Origin: an uncultured cyanobacterium
GTDB taxonomy: Bacteria > Cyanobacteriota > Cyanobacteriia > PCC-6307 > Cyanobiaceae
DNA: 64,000 nucleotides
NCBI GenBank assembly: GCA_903871775.1
Contig: CAIQIA010000011.1
Location: 248,001 to 312,000, forward strand
Direction: 5' to 3'
In this document: positions 17,481 through 24,996 of the stretch, one piece after another
How positions within the stretch are numbered: the stretch's first letter is position 1
Layout: every line of letters begins with the position of its first letter
Translations under genes and position numbers: made by a program
Notes under the pieces: generated by a model
What the model saw: the letters and a program-made list of their open reading frames with translations, nothing else
Told to the model about the DNA's origin: nothing
Database searches by the model: none

Positions 17481-19450
17481 ACCAGCCGCCGGCCCGCTGC
17501 CGCCAGCAGCACCGTCACCAGGGCCGCCAGCCAGTGCAGGCCCCCCTCCTGGCGCAGCATCCGCCGCAGCAGCACCACACTGGCCAGGGCCCCGGCCGCC
17601 ACCGCCAGGGTCTGGCAGAAACCGATCACGTGGGCATCGGCGCTCCAGCCGGGCCAGCCCGGGCCGAAGCTCACCGGCAGCAGCAGCCCGGCCTCGCTCA
17701 GCCCCAGGGGCAGGTGGCGGGCCAGCAGCACCCCCCAGAGCAGCGGCAGCAGCCCGTAGAGGCCGTCGCGCCAGCGCTGGGCGCCCAGCAGCGGCCGCAG
17801 GGGCAACAGGGCCAGGGCCGGCGCCGCCAGGGCCAGACAGGCCAGGCTGAAGCGGGGCAGGGCCGCCAGGCCCGTGAGGAACGGGGTGAGGTGGTGCAGG
17901 CTGACGCCGCCCGCCAGCACAAGCATCAGGCCTGGTTCTCCCCGGGGCACGGTCATCGTGCGCTGCAGATCGGCGGCGGGGGGCCGCAGCCGCAGCTGCA
18001 CCGACCGGTGGGGGCAGGCCTGGGCACAGGTGAGGCAGAGCACGCAGTTGCGGTTGTCGCTGAGGTGGGCCGGATGGGTGCCGAGGGGGCAGCCGGCCGT
18101 GGCCAGGCCTTCGCCGTCGGCCGGCCCTCCCTTGAAGCAGGCGTAGCTGCTGCAGCTGCCGCTGCAGGTGCCGGCCTCGGCCCGCAGCTCAAGGATCGAG
18201 AGCTTGGCGAACAGGCCGTTCATGCCCCCCACCGGGCAGAGGTAGCGGCACCAGAAGCGCTTCTCGACCAGCAGCGACCCCACCACCGCCCCGGCGGTGA
18301 TCAGCAGCAGCAGGGCACTGCTGCGGCGGGCGTGGGTCTCGAGGCCGCCCAGCTCCTCCCACAGCAGGATCGCCGCAAAGCCCGCCGCCAGCAGCGGTGA
18401 GGCCCAGTCGTCGCTGCTGCCCCGGGGCCAGCGCGGCAGGGTCCTGCCCAGGGCGATGGCCAGCCGCTGGGCGATCTCGCCCCAGACCATGAACGGGCAG
18501 AACGAGCACCAGAGCCGCCCCACCAGGGGAAAGCCGAGCAGGATCAACGGCCACCACCAGGCCCAGAAGAGGTTGAGGGCACCGTTGTGGGCCCGGTCCT
18601 GGGGGCCCAGCCACAGCCACAGGTTCACCAGCACGAACAGCCAGCTCACCAGCCCGAAGAGCAGCCCGTTCCAGAGCTGCGGTGCCCGCAGGGTCGTGCG
18701 CAGCCAGGGCCGCCAGCGCCAGAGCTCGAACCGCAGGGGCTGATCGCGGCCTTCGGTCCAGAACACATCCTCCGGCAGCAGCCGTGGCCGTTCGCCCCCC
18801 CGCTGGTCGCGGGCCTGGCGCAGGGCCCGGGCCACCAGACCGTCGAGTTCGCGCAGGTTGTTGGGAAAGTCGTGGCGCTGCAGCCGCTCGACCACCCCCG
18901 GCGCCACCGCCGGCGGCTGCGCCCAGCCCTGGCGGCGGCTCTGCTGCCGCACGTCGTAACGCAACCAGTCGCCCAGGTCCTGGCGCCGCACCCGCAGGGG
19001 AGGCACCCGGATCTGGCGGCAGATCCCTTCAAAGGCCGGCAGGGCCTTCTCGCTGGTGAAGATCCAGCGGGCGGGGCCCCCCTGGTCGAGCTGGCGCAGC
19101 AGCAGGGCCTGCAGGGCCGGATCGGCCAGGTCGACCTTGTCGATCAGCACCGTGCCCCGACCCAGGTGCGGCAGCAGCGCGAACAGCTCGCCGCCGTCGG
19201 GCCGCAGCAGGGCGGCATCGAGGCGGATCATCGGCTGGCGCCGGTCCGGCGAGCCGTAATGGATCAGGGCCGCCAGGTTGTCTTTTTCCAGGCCCGGTTC
19301 GCCGTGGATCAGCACCGGCCGCCGGTCGGGATCGCGGGCGGCCTCGCGCACGGCCTCCCGCAGGGCGACGGCATAGCGGCTGCCGCCGACGACCCCCCGG
19401 CGGGCCCGCCCCACCAGATGCGGTGCCAGCTGCTGGTCGATCGCGGCCAT
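17477..19450 (-). CDS. NtrC-type AAA+ domain fused to a NapH-like membrane polyferredoxin
   Basis: This 657-residue fusion starts with an AAA+ domain (residues 1-210) of sigma-54-activator ancestry. The P-loop is degenerate (GEPGLEKDN, 50-58), the Walker B is altered (VLIDKVD, 101-107) and the GAFTGA loop is lost. The diagnostic FPNNLRELDGLV is kept (195-206). Then come several membrane helices with NapH/NosR/CcoG-type CSFCPF and CRYLCPVGG motifs and a CVLCLTCAQACP 4Fe-4S ferredoxin motif. Further helices follow at the C-terminus. The start ATG at 19450 excludes a long shadow extension. It may couple redox state to the AAA module; the actual partner is unknown. Confidence 0.8.
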   Translation of the reverse strand: MAAIDQQLAPHLVGRARRGVVGGSRYAVALREAVREAARDPDRRPVLIHGEPGLEKDNLAALIHYGSPDRRQPMIRLDAALLRPDGGELFALLPHLGRGTVLIDKVDLADPALQALLLRQLDQGGPARWIFTSEKALPAFEGICRQIRVPPLRVRRQDLGDWLRYDVRQQSRRQGWAQPPAVAPGVVERLQRHDFPNNLRELDGLVARALRQARDQRGGERPRLLPEDVFWTEGRDQPLRFELWRWRPWLRTTLRAPQLWNGLLFGLVSWLFVLVNLWLWLGPQDRAHNGALNLFWAWWWPLILLGFPLVGRLWCSFCPFMVWGEIAQRLAIALGRTLPRWPRGSSDDWASPLLAAGFAAILLWEELGGLETHARRSSALLLLITAGAVVGSLLVEKRFWCRYLCPVGGMNGLFAKLSILELRAEAGTCSGSCSSYACFKGGPADGEGLATAGCPLGTHPAHLSDNRNCVLCLTCAQACPHRSVQLRLRPPAADLQRTMTVPRGEPGLMLVLAGGVSLHHLTPFLTGLAALPRFSLACLALAAPALALLPLRPLLGAQRWRDGLYGLLPLLWGVLLARHLPLGLSEAGLLLPVSFGPGWPGWSADAHVIGFCQTLAVAAGALASVVLLRRMLRQEGGLHWLAALVTVLLAAAGRRLV

Positions 19451-19522
19451 GGTGCAGCGACGGCGGGGTGCCATCCAGTCTGCGCGGCCCCCACCATGGA
19501 GGGGGCACCATCCCCTGGGTCC

Positions 19523-20377
19523 ATGGCCGCCGCGACGGCGATTCTGCAACTGATCTGCCCCGACCGGCCGGGGCTCGTCAGTGAGCTGTCCGGCTGGGTG
19601 GCGGCCAACGGCGGCAACATCCGCCATGCCGACCACCACACCGACAGTGGCGCCGGCCTGTTTCTCAGCCGCCTGGAATGGGACCTCGAGCGCTTCGGTC
19701 TGCCCCGCGACGCCCTGCCGGCCGCCGCCCGGGCCCTGGCCGAACGGCTCGGCGGCGACGGCCAGCTGCACTTTTCAGACCGGCCCGCCCGGGTGGCGCT
19801 GTTCGTGAGCCGCCAGGACCACTGCCTGCTCGATCTGCTCTGGCGCACCCGCGCCGGCGAGCTGCCGATGACGGTGCCGCTGGTGATCGCCAATCACCCG
19901 GATCTGCGCCCCATCGCCGAAGACTTCGGCGCCCGCTTCGAACTGGTGCCGGTGACCGCCGCCGGCAAGGCCGAAGCCGAGGCGCGGCAGCTGCAGCTGC
20001 TGGCCGAGGAGCGCATCGACCTGGCGGTGCTCGCCAAGTACATGCAGGTGCTGAGCGGCGATTTTCTCGCCCGCTTCAGCCGGGTGATCAACATCCACCA
20101 TTCGTTCCTGCCGGCCTTCAAGGGGGCGCAGCCCTACCAGCGGGCCTGGGAGCGGGGCGTGAAGCTGATCGGCGCCACGGCCCACTACGTGACCGAAGAG
20201 CTCGACGACGGCCCGATCATCGAGCAGGCCACCGTGCGGGTGAGCCACCGCGATGAGGTCGACGACCTGATCCGCAAGGGTCGCGACATGGAACGCCTGG
20301 CCCTGGCCCGGGCCCTGCGCCTGCATCTGCGCCATCAGGTGATGGTCTACCGCGGGCGGACAGCGGTGTTTGACTGA
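19523..20377 (+). CDS. purU: Formyltetrahydrofolate deformylase
   Basis: This 284-residue enzyme hydrolyses 10-formyl-THF to formate and THF, balancing one-carbon pools. An N-terminal ACT domain (LQLICPDRPGLVSELSGWVA) precedes the formyltransferase-like catalytic domain. That domain carries LAKYMQVLSGDFL, NIHHSFLPAFKGAQPYQRAWERGVK with the catalytic His, and ATAHYVTEELDDGPIIEQ with the catalytic Asp. The length matches the family (about 285). The ATG at 19523 gives a standard N-terminus. It is divergent from the AAA/ferredoxin gene (72 bp). Confidence 0.96.
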   Translation: MAAATAILQLICPDRPGLVSELSGWVAANGGNIRHADHHTDSGAGLFLSRLEWDLERFGLPRDALPAAARALAERLGGDGQLHFSDRPARVALFVSRQDHCLLDLLWRTRAGELPMTVPLVIANHPDLRPIAEDFGARFELVPVTAAGKAEAEARQLQLLAEERIDLAVLAKYMQVLSGDFLARFSRVINIHHSFLPAFKGAQPYQRAWERGVKLIGATAHYVTEELDDGPIIEQATVRVSHRDEVDDLIRKGRDMERLALARALRLHLRHQVMVYRGRTAVFD

Positions 20378-20398
20378 CCGTTTCCGCTCGGCGGACGG

Positions 20399-21676
20399 AT
20401 GCAGGCAGGGGCGAGGCGCGTGCTGCGGTGGCTGCGCCAGGGGCGACCCGCGGAGGCCACCCCGTCGGGCTGGATCGGCTTCCAGCTCGGGGTGCTGCTG
20501 CTGGCCTCCAGCCTGTTGTTCGCGGTGCCGCCCCTGTTCTGGGCGCTGCTGCAGGGCAGCCGCCATCGCCGCCGCCCCTGGCTTGAGGACCCCTGCAACC
20601 GGCTGCTGCTGGTGGTCGGTGGGCTGATGGTGCTGGGCTCCCTGCGGGCCTACAGCGGCTGGCTGGCCTGGGTGGGGCTGATGAACTGGCTGCCCTTCTT
20701 CTGGGGCTTCTGGGGCTTTCAGCCCTACATGGCCAGCCCCCTGGCCCGCCGCCGCATCGGGCTGCTGTTCGTCGCCGGCACCGTGCCGGTGGTGGTGAGC
20801 GGCCTGGGGCAGCTGCTGCTGGGCTGGAGCGGCCCCTGGCAGGCCCTCGGGGGTCTGGTGATCTGGCACATGGCGCCGGGCGGCAACCCGGTGGGGCGCC
20901 TCTCGGGCCTCTTCGATTACGCCAACATCACCGCCGCCTGGCTGGCCCTCAGCTGGCCGCTGCTGCTGGGCCTGGCCATCGAGCCCGGGCAGCGGGGCTG
21001 GCGGCGGCCGGTGCTGCTGCTGCTGGTGCTGGCCCAGCTGGCGGCCCTCTGGCTCACCGATTCGCGCAACGGCTGGGGGGCCGCCGTGCTGGCGGTGCCC
21101 TGGGTGCTGGGGCCCGCCCGCTGGCTGTGGCTGCTGCCGCTGCTGCTGCTGGCGTTGCTGCCGGTGGGCCTGGCGGTGCTGCCCGGAGTGCCGGCCCTGC
21201 TGCAGGATCCGGCCCGGGCCCTCGTGCCGGCCGCCGTCTGGGAACGCCTGAGCGACCTGGCCTTCAGCCAGCGGCCCCTGGCCTCGACCCGCCTGGGCCA
21301 GTGGGCCATCGCCGTGGCGCTGGTGGCCGAACGGCCGTGGCTGGGCTGGGGGGCGGCGGCCTTCAGCCTGGTGTACCCGCAGCGGGCGGGGGTCTGGCAT
21401 GGCCATCCCCACAACCTGCCCCTCGACCTGGCCATCAGCCATGGCCTGCCGGTGGCTCTGCTGCTGGTGGGGCTGGTGCTGGGGCTGCTGCTGGCGGCCG
21501 CCCGCCGGGGCATGGCTGCGGCGGCGGCCCCCACCAGCGAACGGGCCTGGTGGACCGCCGTGCTGCTGCTGGTGGTGCTGCATGCCACCGACCTGCCGTT
21601 CTATGACGGTCGCCTGAATGTCGCCGGCTGGCTGCTGCTGGCGGGGTTGCGGGCCAGCCTCAGGCGACCGGGTTGA
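20399..21676 (+). CDS. O-antigen ligase-like polytopic membrane protein
   Basis: This 425-residue hydrophobic protein has about ten membrane helices. A central Wzy_C-type domain carries DYANITAAWLALSWP, LTDSRNGWGAAVLAVPW and the periplasmic loop motif WHGHPHNLPLDLAISHG with the conserved His-Asn. Relatives ligate or polymerise surface polysaccharides; cyanobacterial IctB-type proteins share the fold. It begins 21 bp after purU. It overlaps the convergent radical SAM gene by 17 bp. Confidence 0.8.
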   Translation: MQAGARRVLRWLRQGRPAEATPSGWIGFQLGVLLLASSLLFAVPPLFWALLQGSRHRRRPWLEDPCNRLLLVVGGLMVLGSLRAYSGWLAWVGLMNWLPFFWGFWGFQPYMASPLARRRIGLLFVAGTVPVVVSGLGQLLLGWSGPWQALGGLVIWHMAPGGNPVGRLSGLFDYANITAAWLALSWPLLLGLAIEPGQRGWRRPVLLLLVLAQLAALWLTDSRNGWGAAVLAVPWVLGPARWLWLLPLLLLALLPVGLAVLPGVPALLQDPARALVPAAVWERLSDLAFSQRPLASTRLGQWAIAVALVAERPWLGWGAAAFSLVYPQRAGVWHGHPHNLPLDLAISHGLPVALLLVGLVLGLLLAAARRGMAAAAAPTSERAWWTAVLLLVVLHATDLPFYDGRLNVAGWLLLAGLRASLRRPG

Positions 21677-23240
21677 GGCTGGCCTGGCGGTGGGCGATGA
21701 GGGTGGCTTCGGGCAGGGGGCCGTGCAGATGGCTCCAGGGCAGCACCTGTCCCGGCGTCCAGGGAGCGTGCACGATCGCGTCCCAGCTGGGGGGCGGCTC
21801 TGCCGCCGGAGGCTCCTCCCGCAATCGGCGCAGGCCCTGCTTCCAGGCGCCGAGGCTGTTCTGCCGCCCCCTGATGGCCACGATCAGCGGCGCCAGGCGC
21901 CGGTCACCCCGCGACAGCAGGGCCTGCACCAGGCTCCAGCCGTAGCTTTCGGGCCGCAGCTCGATGCCCTTGGGCTTCAGCCGTTTGCCCAGCCGCTGCA
22001 GCCGTGCTTCGGCTTCGGGTCGCACGCCGTCCCACTGGAAGGGCGTGTGGGCCTTGGGCACGAAGGTGCTCACCCCGAGGCTCAGCCGCAGGCCGGGCGT
22101 GCGACGCCTGAGGTCGAGCAGCAGCGCCGCCGTGGCTTCGACGTCGTCGTCGGTTTCGGTGGGCAGGCCCACCATTCCGTAGAGCTTGAGGCCGCTGAGG
22201 CCGCCGGCGCGGGCCTGGGCGGCAGCCTCGACGATGGCCTCGCCGCTCAGCTTCTTGTTCACCACTTGCCGCAGCCGTTCGCTGCCGCTTTCGATGGCGA
22301 TGGTGAGCGAGCGGCTGCCGCGGCGGGCCAGGATGCGCGTCAGCTCGGCGGTGACCGTTGCCGCCCGCACCGAACTGACGCTCAGGCGCACGCCGTCGCC
22401 GGCCGGACCATCGAGCCACTGCAGCAGCTCGTCGAACTGGGGATGCTGGGTCACCGAGGCCCCCAGCAGCCCGAGGCGATCGGTGACCGCCAGGCCCCGC
22501 TGCACCGCCGGGATCAGGCTGTCGGCGAGGGTCGGGGTGCGGAAGGGCAGCGTCAGGTAACTGGCCAGGCAGAAGCGGCACAGCTCGGGGCAGCTGCGCA
22601 CCACCTCGACCATGTGAATCGAAGGCCAGGCCGCCTCGGGGGTGACCACCGCCGACTGAGTGAGGCTGTTGCCGCGCCAGGTGCGTTTGCGCACCGTGGC
22701 CGGCACCTCGCCGTCGATCGGGTCGATGGCGCTGAGCACGCCCCCAGCGTCGTAGGTGGGGCTGTAGAGGGCGGGCACGTAGACGCCCTCAATGCGGGCC
22801 AGCTGGCGCAGGCGCTGGGGCCGTGGCTGGCCGCGGCTGGCCACCACCGCATCGAGGAATTCGGGCAGCAGCTCTTCGCCGTCACCCAGCAGCACCACAT
22901 CGAAGAACGGCGCCAGCGGTTCGGGATTGGCGGTGAGCACCGGGCCGCCGCCGAACACCAGCGGATCGTCGTCGCTGCGTTCGTGGCTCCAGAGGGGAAT
23001 GCGCTGACCCTCCAGCAGATCGAGCAGCACCGGCCCGTCGAGCTCCCAGCTGAGCGACAGGCCGAACAGCTCGATGCTGCGATGGGGCGGATCGGCCTGA
23101 TCGGTGAACAGGCGGCGCACATCGATGTCGGGGCGCAGGGCCAGCGTCGCCCAGACCATCTGGAACCCCAGGCTGGTGATGCCGATGCTGTAGGTGCTCG
23201 GAAAGGCCAGCACCGCCCGCAGGGCGCCGGGGGCCGGCAC
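21660..23240 (-). CDS. B12-binding-type radical SAM protein
   Basis: This protein of about 526 residues has a radical SAM core with the CxxxCxxC motif in VRSCPELCRFCLASY. An N-terminal region (FAFPSTY-like start, GITSLGFQ, FGGGPVLTANPEPLAPFFD) resembles the cobalamin-binding half of the B12 radical SAM class. Further core features are IESGSERLRQVVNK and YGMVGLPTETDDD. The GTG at 23240 gives the shown length. The frame is open for about 23 further codons upstream but holds no ATG, so the true start may be a nearby non-ATG codon. The substrate is unknown. Confidence 0.8.
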   Translation of the reverse strand: MPAPGALRAVLAFPSTYSIGITSLGFQMVWATLALRPDIDVRRLFTDQADPPHRSIELFGLSLSWELDGPVLLDLLEGQRIPLWSHERSDDDPLVFGGGPVLTANPEPLAPFFDVVLLGDGEELLPEFLDAVVASRGQPRPQRLRQLARIEGVYVPALYSPTYDAGGVLSAIDPIDGEVPATVRKRTWRGNSLTQSAVVTPEAAWPSIHMVEVVRSCPELCRFCLASYLTLPFRTPTLADSLIPAVQRGLAVTDRLGLLGASVTQHPQFDELLQWLDGPAGDGVRLSVSSVRAATVTAELTRILARRGSRSLTIAIESGSERLRQVVNKKLSGEAIVEAAAQARAGGLSGLKLYGMVGLPTETDDDVEATAALLLDLRRRTPGLRLSLGVSTFVPKAHTPFQWDGVRPEAEARLQRLGKRLKPKGIELRPESYGWSLVQALLSRGDRRLAPLIVAIRGRQNSLGAWKQGLRRLREEPPAAEPPPSWDAIVHAPWTPGQVLPWSHLHGPLPEATLIAHRQASLNPVA

Positions 23241-23329
23241 CGCCGGTTCAAACAGCAGGGTCTCCTGGTTCAGGGCTGGGGATGGCCGGGCGGAATCTCA
23301 CCGTATTCAGTCACCCGGTTCAGGCGCCG

Positions 23330-23350
23330 GGATCTGTGCTACTCAGATCC
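23330..23350. promoter_or_regulatory. Inverted repeat upstream of the antitoxin gene
   Basis: GGATCTG (23330-23336) and CAGATCC (23344-23350) form a perfect 7-bp inverted repeat with a 7-base spacer. It ends 16 bp before the start of the antitoxin. Ribbon-helix-helix antitoxins bind such repeats to autoregulate, so this is a plausible operator. Confidence 0.45.
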
Positions 23351-23366
23351 TGTGTGGTCTTGCCCG

Positions 23367-23597
23367 ATGGCCAACCTCACCCTGGTGATCGATGACGAGC
23401 TGCTGCAGCGGGCCAGGCAGGAGGCGCTGCGCTCGAAAACCTCAGTCAATGCACTGGTGCGCGACTTTCTGCGGCAGTACGTGGATGCCCGCAGCCGTCG
23501 CCTGGCGGCGCTGGAGCGTTTCGAGGCGGTGGCCAGCGGCTCCGAGAGCTTCAGCCTTGAACCCTGGACACGGGAGTCGTTGCATGAGCGCGGTTGA
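23367..23597 (+). CDS. Antitoxin of a VapBC-type system (ribbon-helix-helix-like)
   Basis: This 76-residue protein has an N-terminal strand and helix (NLTLVIDDELLQRARQEALR, then KTSVNALVRDFLRQYV) typical of MetJ/CopG-like antitoxins. The C-terminal half is charged (SLEPWTRESLHERG) and would wrap the toxin. Its stop overlaps the ATG of the adjacent PIN-domain remnant (ATGA), as in intact vapBC pairs. Because the toxin gene is gutted, the antitoxin is now an orphan. Confidence 0.75.
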   Translation: MANLTLVIDDELLQRARQEALRSKTSVNALVRDFLRQYVDARSRRLAALERFEAVASGSESFSLEPWTRESLHERG

Positions 23598-23734
23598 TGC
23601 GGGTGTTCATTGACACCAACCTCTGGGTCTATCGCCTGGATCGGCGCGACCCTGACAAGGCCTTAAGGGTGATGGATGCCCATGGGCTGGCCCAGCGGCA
23701 CCACCTGCAGGTGATCAACCCGCTGACGGCCTGA
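23597..23734 (+). pseudogene. PIN-domain toxin remnant with internal deletion
   Basis: Only 45 codons remain. The N-terminus MRVFIDTNLWVYRLDRRDPD carries the first catalytic Asp of the PIN fold. It is joined directly to a C-terminal piece (GLAQRHHLQVINPLTA) typical of VapC ends. About 80-90 residues with the other acidic residues are missing, so no nuclease is possible. The deletion kept the reading frame. The ATG overlaps the antitoxin stop. Confidence 0.75.
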
Positions 23735-23791
23735 GGGGATGGCCGGGTCATCCCAGGAACTGGCTGGGTGACCCGGCCCGGGGTCAGGGCA

Positions 23792-24373
23792 TCACTGACC
23801 GACGAGGCCCTTGAGGGGGCCCATCAGGCCGGTGATGGCCGAGGTGGCGGCGGCGGCATCGGGCTTGGCGCCGTTGCCGAAGGTGCTGATCACGGTCTTG
23901 GCGGCGGTGTCGATGGTGCCCCACTTGTCACCGGCGAGGGGCTGAATCACCGGACCGGCCTTCTCCCAGAGGCCCTGGAAGCCACCCATCGCGGCGGCGG
24001 CGCCGGCCAGGTTGCCGGCCTTGACATCGGCCTCGCCTTTCTTGAGCAGGTCGAGCACGGGATTCACGGCCGGGGCGAGGGCAGCCTGGCCGGTGGCGGT
24101 GGCAGCGTTCTTGGCGGTGTCGGCGACGGTGCCGGCGGCGTCCTTGGTGGCATTACCCACCGTGCCAGCGGCGTCCTTGGCGGTATCGGCCACCGCACCA
24201 GCGGCGTTCTTGGTGGTGTCAACGACAGTGCCAGCGGCATTCTTGGTGGCATCACCCACCGTGCCGGCGGCGTCCTTGGCGGTGTCGGTGGCCGAGCTGC
24301 AGGCCGAGAGGGCCAGCACACCGGCGCTGGCCAGGGCCCAGGCACTGCGCTGCAGCCAGGGGGAACGGGTCAT
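23792..24373 (-). CDS. Lipoprotein with eleven-residue repeats
   Basis: This 193-residue protein has a lipoprotein signal peptide (lipobox ALSAC, Cys25). Six tandem 11-residue repeats follow, at residues 30-95, of the type DTAKDAAGTVG. The repeats recall LEA group 3 or apolipoprotein-like amphipathic helices. The C-terminal half is an Ala/Gly-rich helical domain. The ATG at 24373 overlaps the stop of the upstream TOPRIM gene (ATGA), so translational coupling is possible. The function is unknown; an envelope-associated stress protein is conceivable. Confidence 0.8.
   Translation of the reverse strand: MTRSPWLQRSAWALASAGVLALSACSSATDTAKDAAGTVGDATKNAAGTVVDTTKNAAGAVADTAKDAAGTVGNATKDAAGTVADTAKNAATATGQAALAPAVNPVLDLLKKGEADVKAGNLAGAAAAMGGFQGLWEKAGPVIQPLAGDKWGTIDTAAKTVISTFGNGAKPDAAAATSAITGLMGPLKGLVGQ
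24089..24286 (-). repeat. Six 33-bp coding repeats
   Basis: Six in-frame units of 33 bp encode the 11-residue repeats of the lipoprotein. The codons are similar between units (for example gcgtccttggcggtatcggc against gcgtccttggcggtgtcggt on the plus strand). Length variation by slippage would keep the frame. Confidence 0.8.
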
Positions 24374-24996
24374 GGAGGGGCAGGGACAGACCCCCGGAGG
24401 ATGGCCATGGGCTGGTGAAGGGCGGGTGAAGGCGACATGGTTCGTAGCGCTTGAAACCATTGGCAGGCTCGGTTGAGATCCATCGCCGGCAGCAGATCAA
24501 GGCTGATGTCCATCGGATCGCCGAGCACCACAACGCCCGCCTGTTCTAAGGCGGTGCGCAGCCACTGCTTGTAAACAAGGCGGCCACTGCGGCTCGGTGC
24601 CGGCGGCACGGCGACGCTGAACTGGCTTTGAAAGGCCGCCGGATCAGCGGCACACCACACCTCAACGTGGGGATCAGTGCAGCCAATCAAAACCTGGGGA
24701 TACAGCGAGGAATCAATCGCTGCACGAACATCCCGATCCATCGCCCGCCAGCCTTTGCTGTTGGCATCGATCACGACCAGCTGCGCATCGCCACGCACAA
24801 GGGACCCACTGCGCAAGCCGCGCTGCCAGGCTTTCAATTCGCTGATCGCCTTGCCATGACCGCCGCGAGCTGAAATCGGTTTGACCAGGGGCTCCGTCAC
24901 TGCGAGCAATCGAGCGATGACGCGCACAAGATTGGTGATGAAGACTTCATGGCCGCTGTCTTCGCAGAACAGATCCAGCACGAGGCGCTCAGCCAT
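24370..24996 (-). CDS. DUF4276-like TOPRIM protein of an ATPase-nuclease pair
   Basis: This 208-residue protein begins LVLDLFCEDSGHEVFI, where Glu sits at the TOPRIM acidic position. It continues with AQLVVIDANSKGW and GCTDPHVEVWCAADPAAF, the latter matching the D/P-H-x-E-x-W signature of DUF4276. It is paired with the upstream ABC-type ATPase (8-bp overlap). ATPase + TOPRIM pairs such as OLD and PARIS act in phage defence, with the TOPRIM partner as nuclease. The same role is inferred here. The last 25 residues look unlike a folded domain. Confidence 0.65.
   Translation of the reverse strand: MAERLVLDLFCEDSGHEVFITNLVRVIARLLAVTEPLVKPISARGGHGKAISELKAWQRGLRSGSLVRGDAQLVVIDANSKGWRAMDRDVRAAIDSSLYPQVLIGCTDPHVEVWCAADPAAFQSQFSVAVPPAPSRSGRLVYKQWLRTALEQAGVVVLGDPMDISLDLLPAMDLNRACQWFQALRTMSPSPALHQPMAILRGSVPAPP

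Noticed and set aside
24094-24286. Tandem repeats considered as a CRISPR array
   Set aside because: The units are directly adjacent with no unique spacers and encode a regular 11-residue protein repeat.
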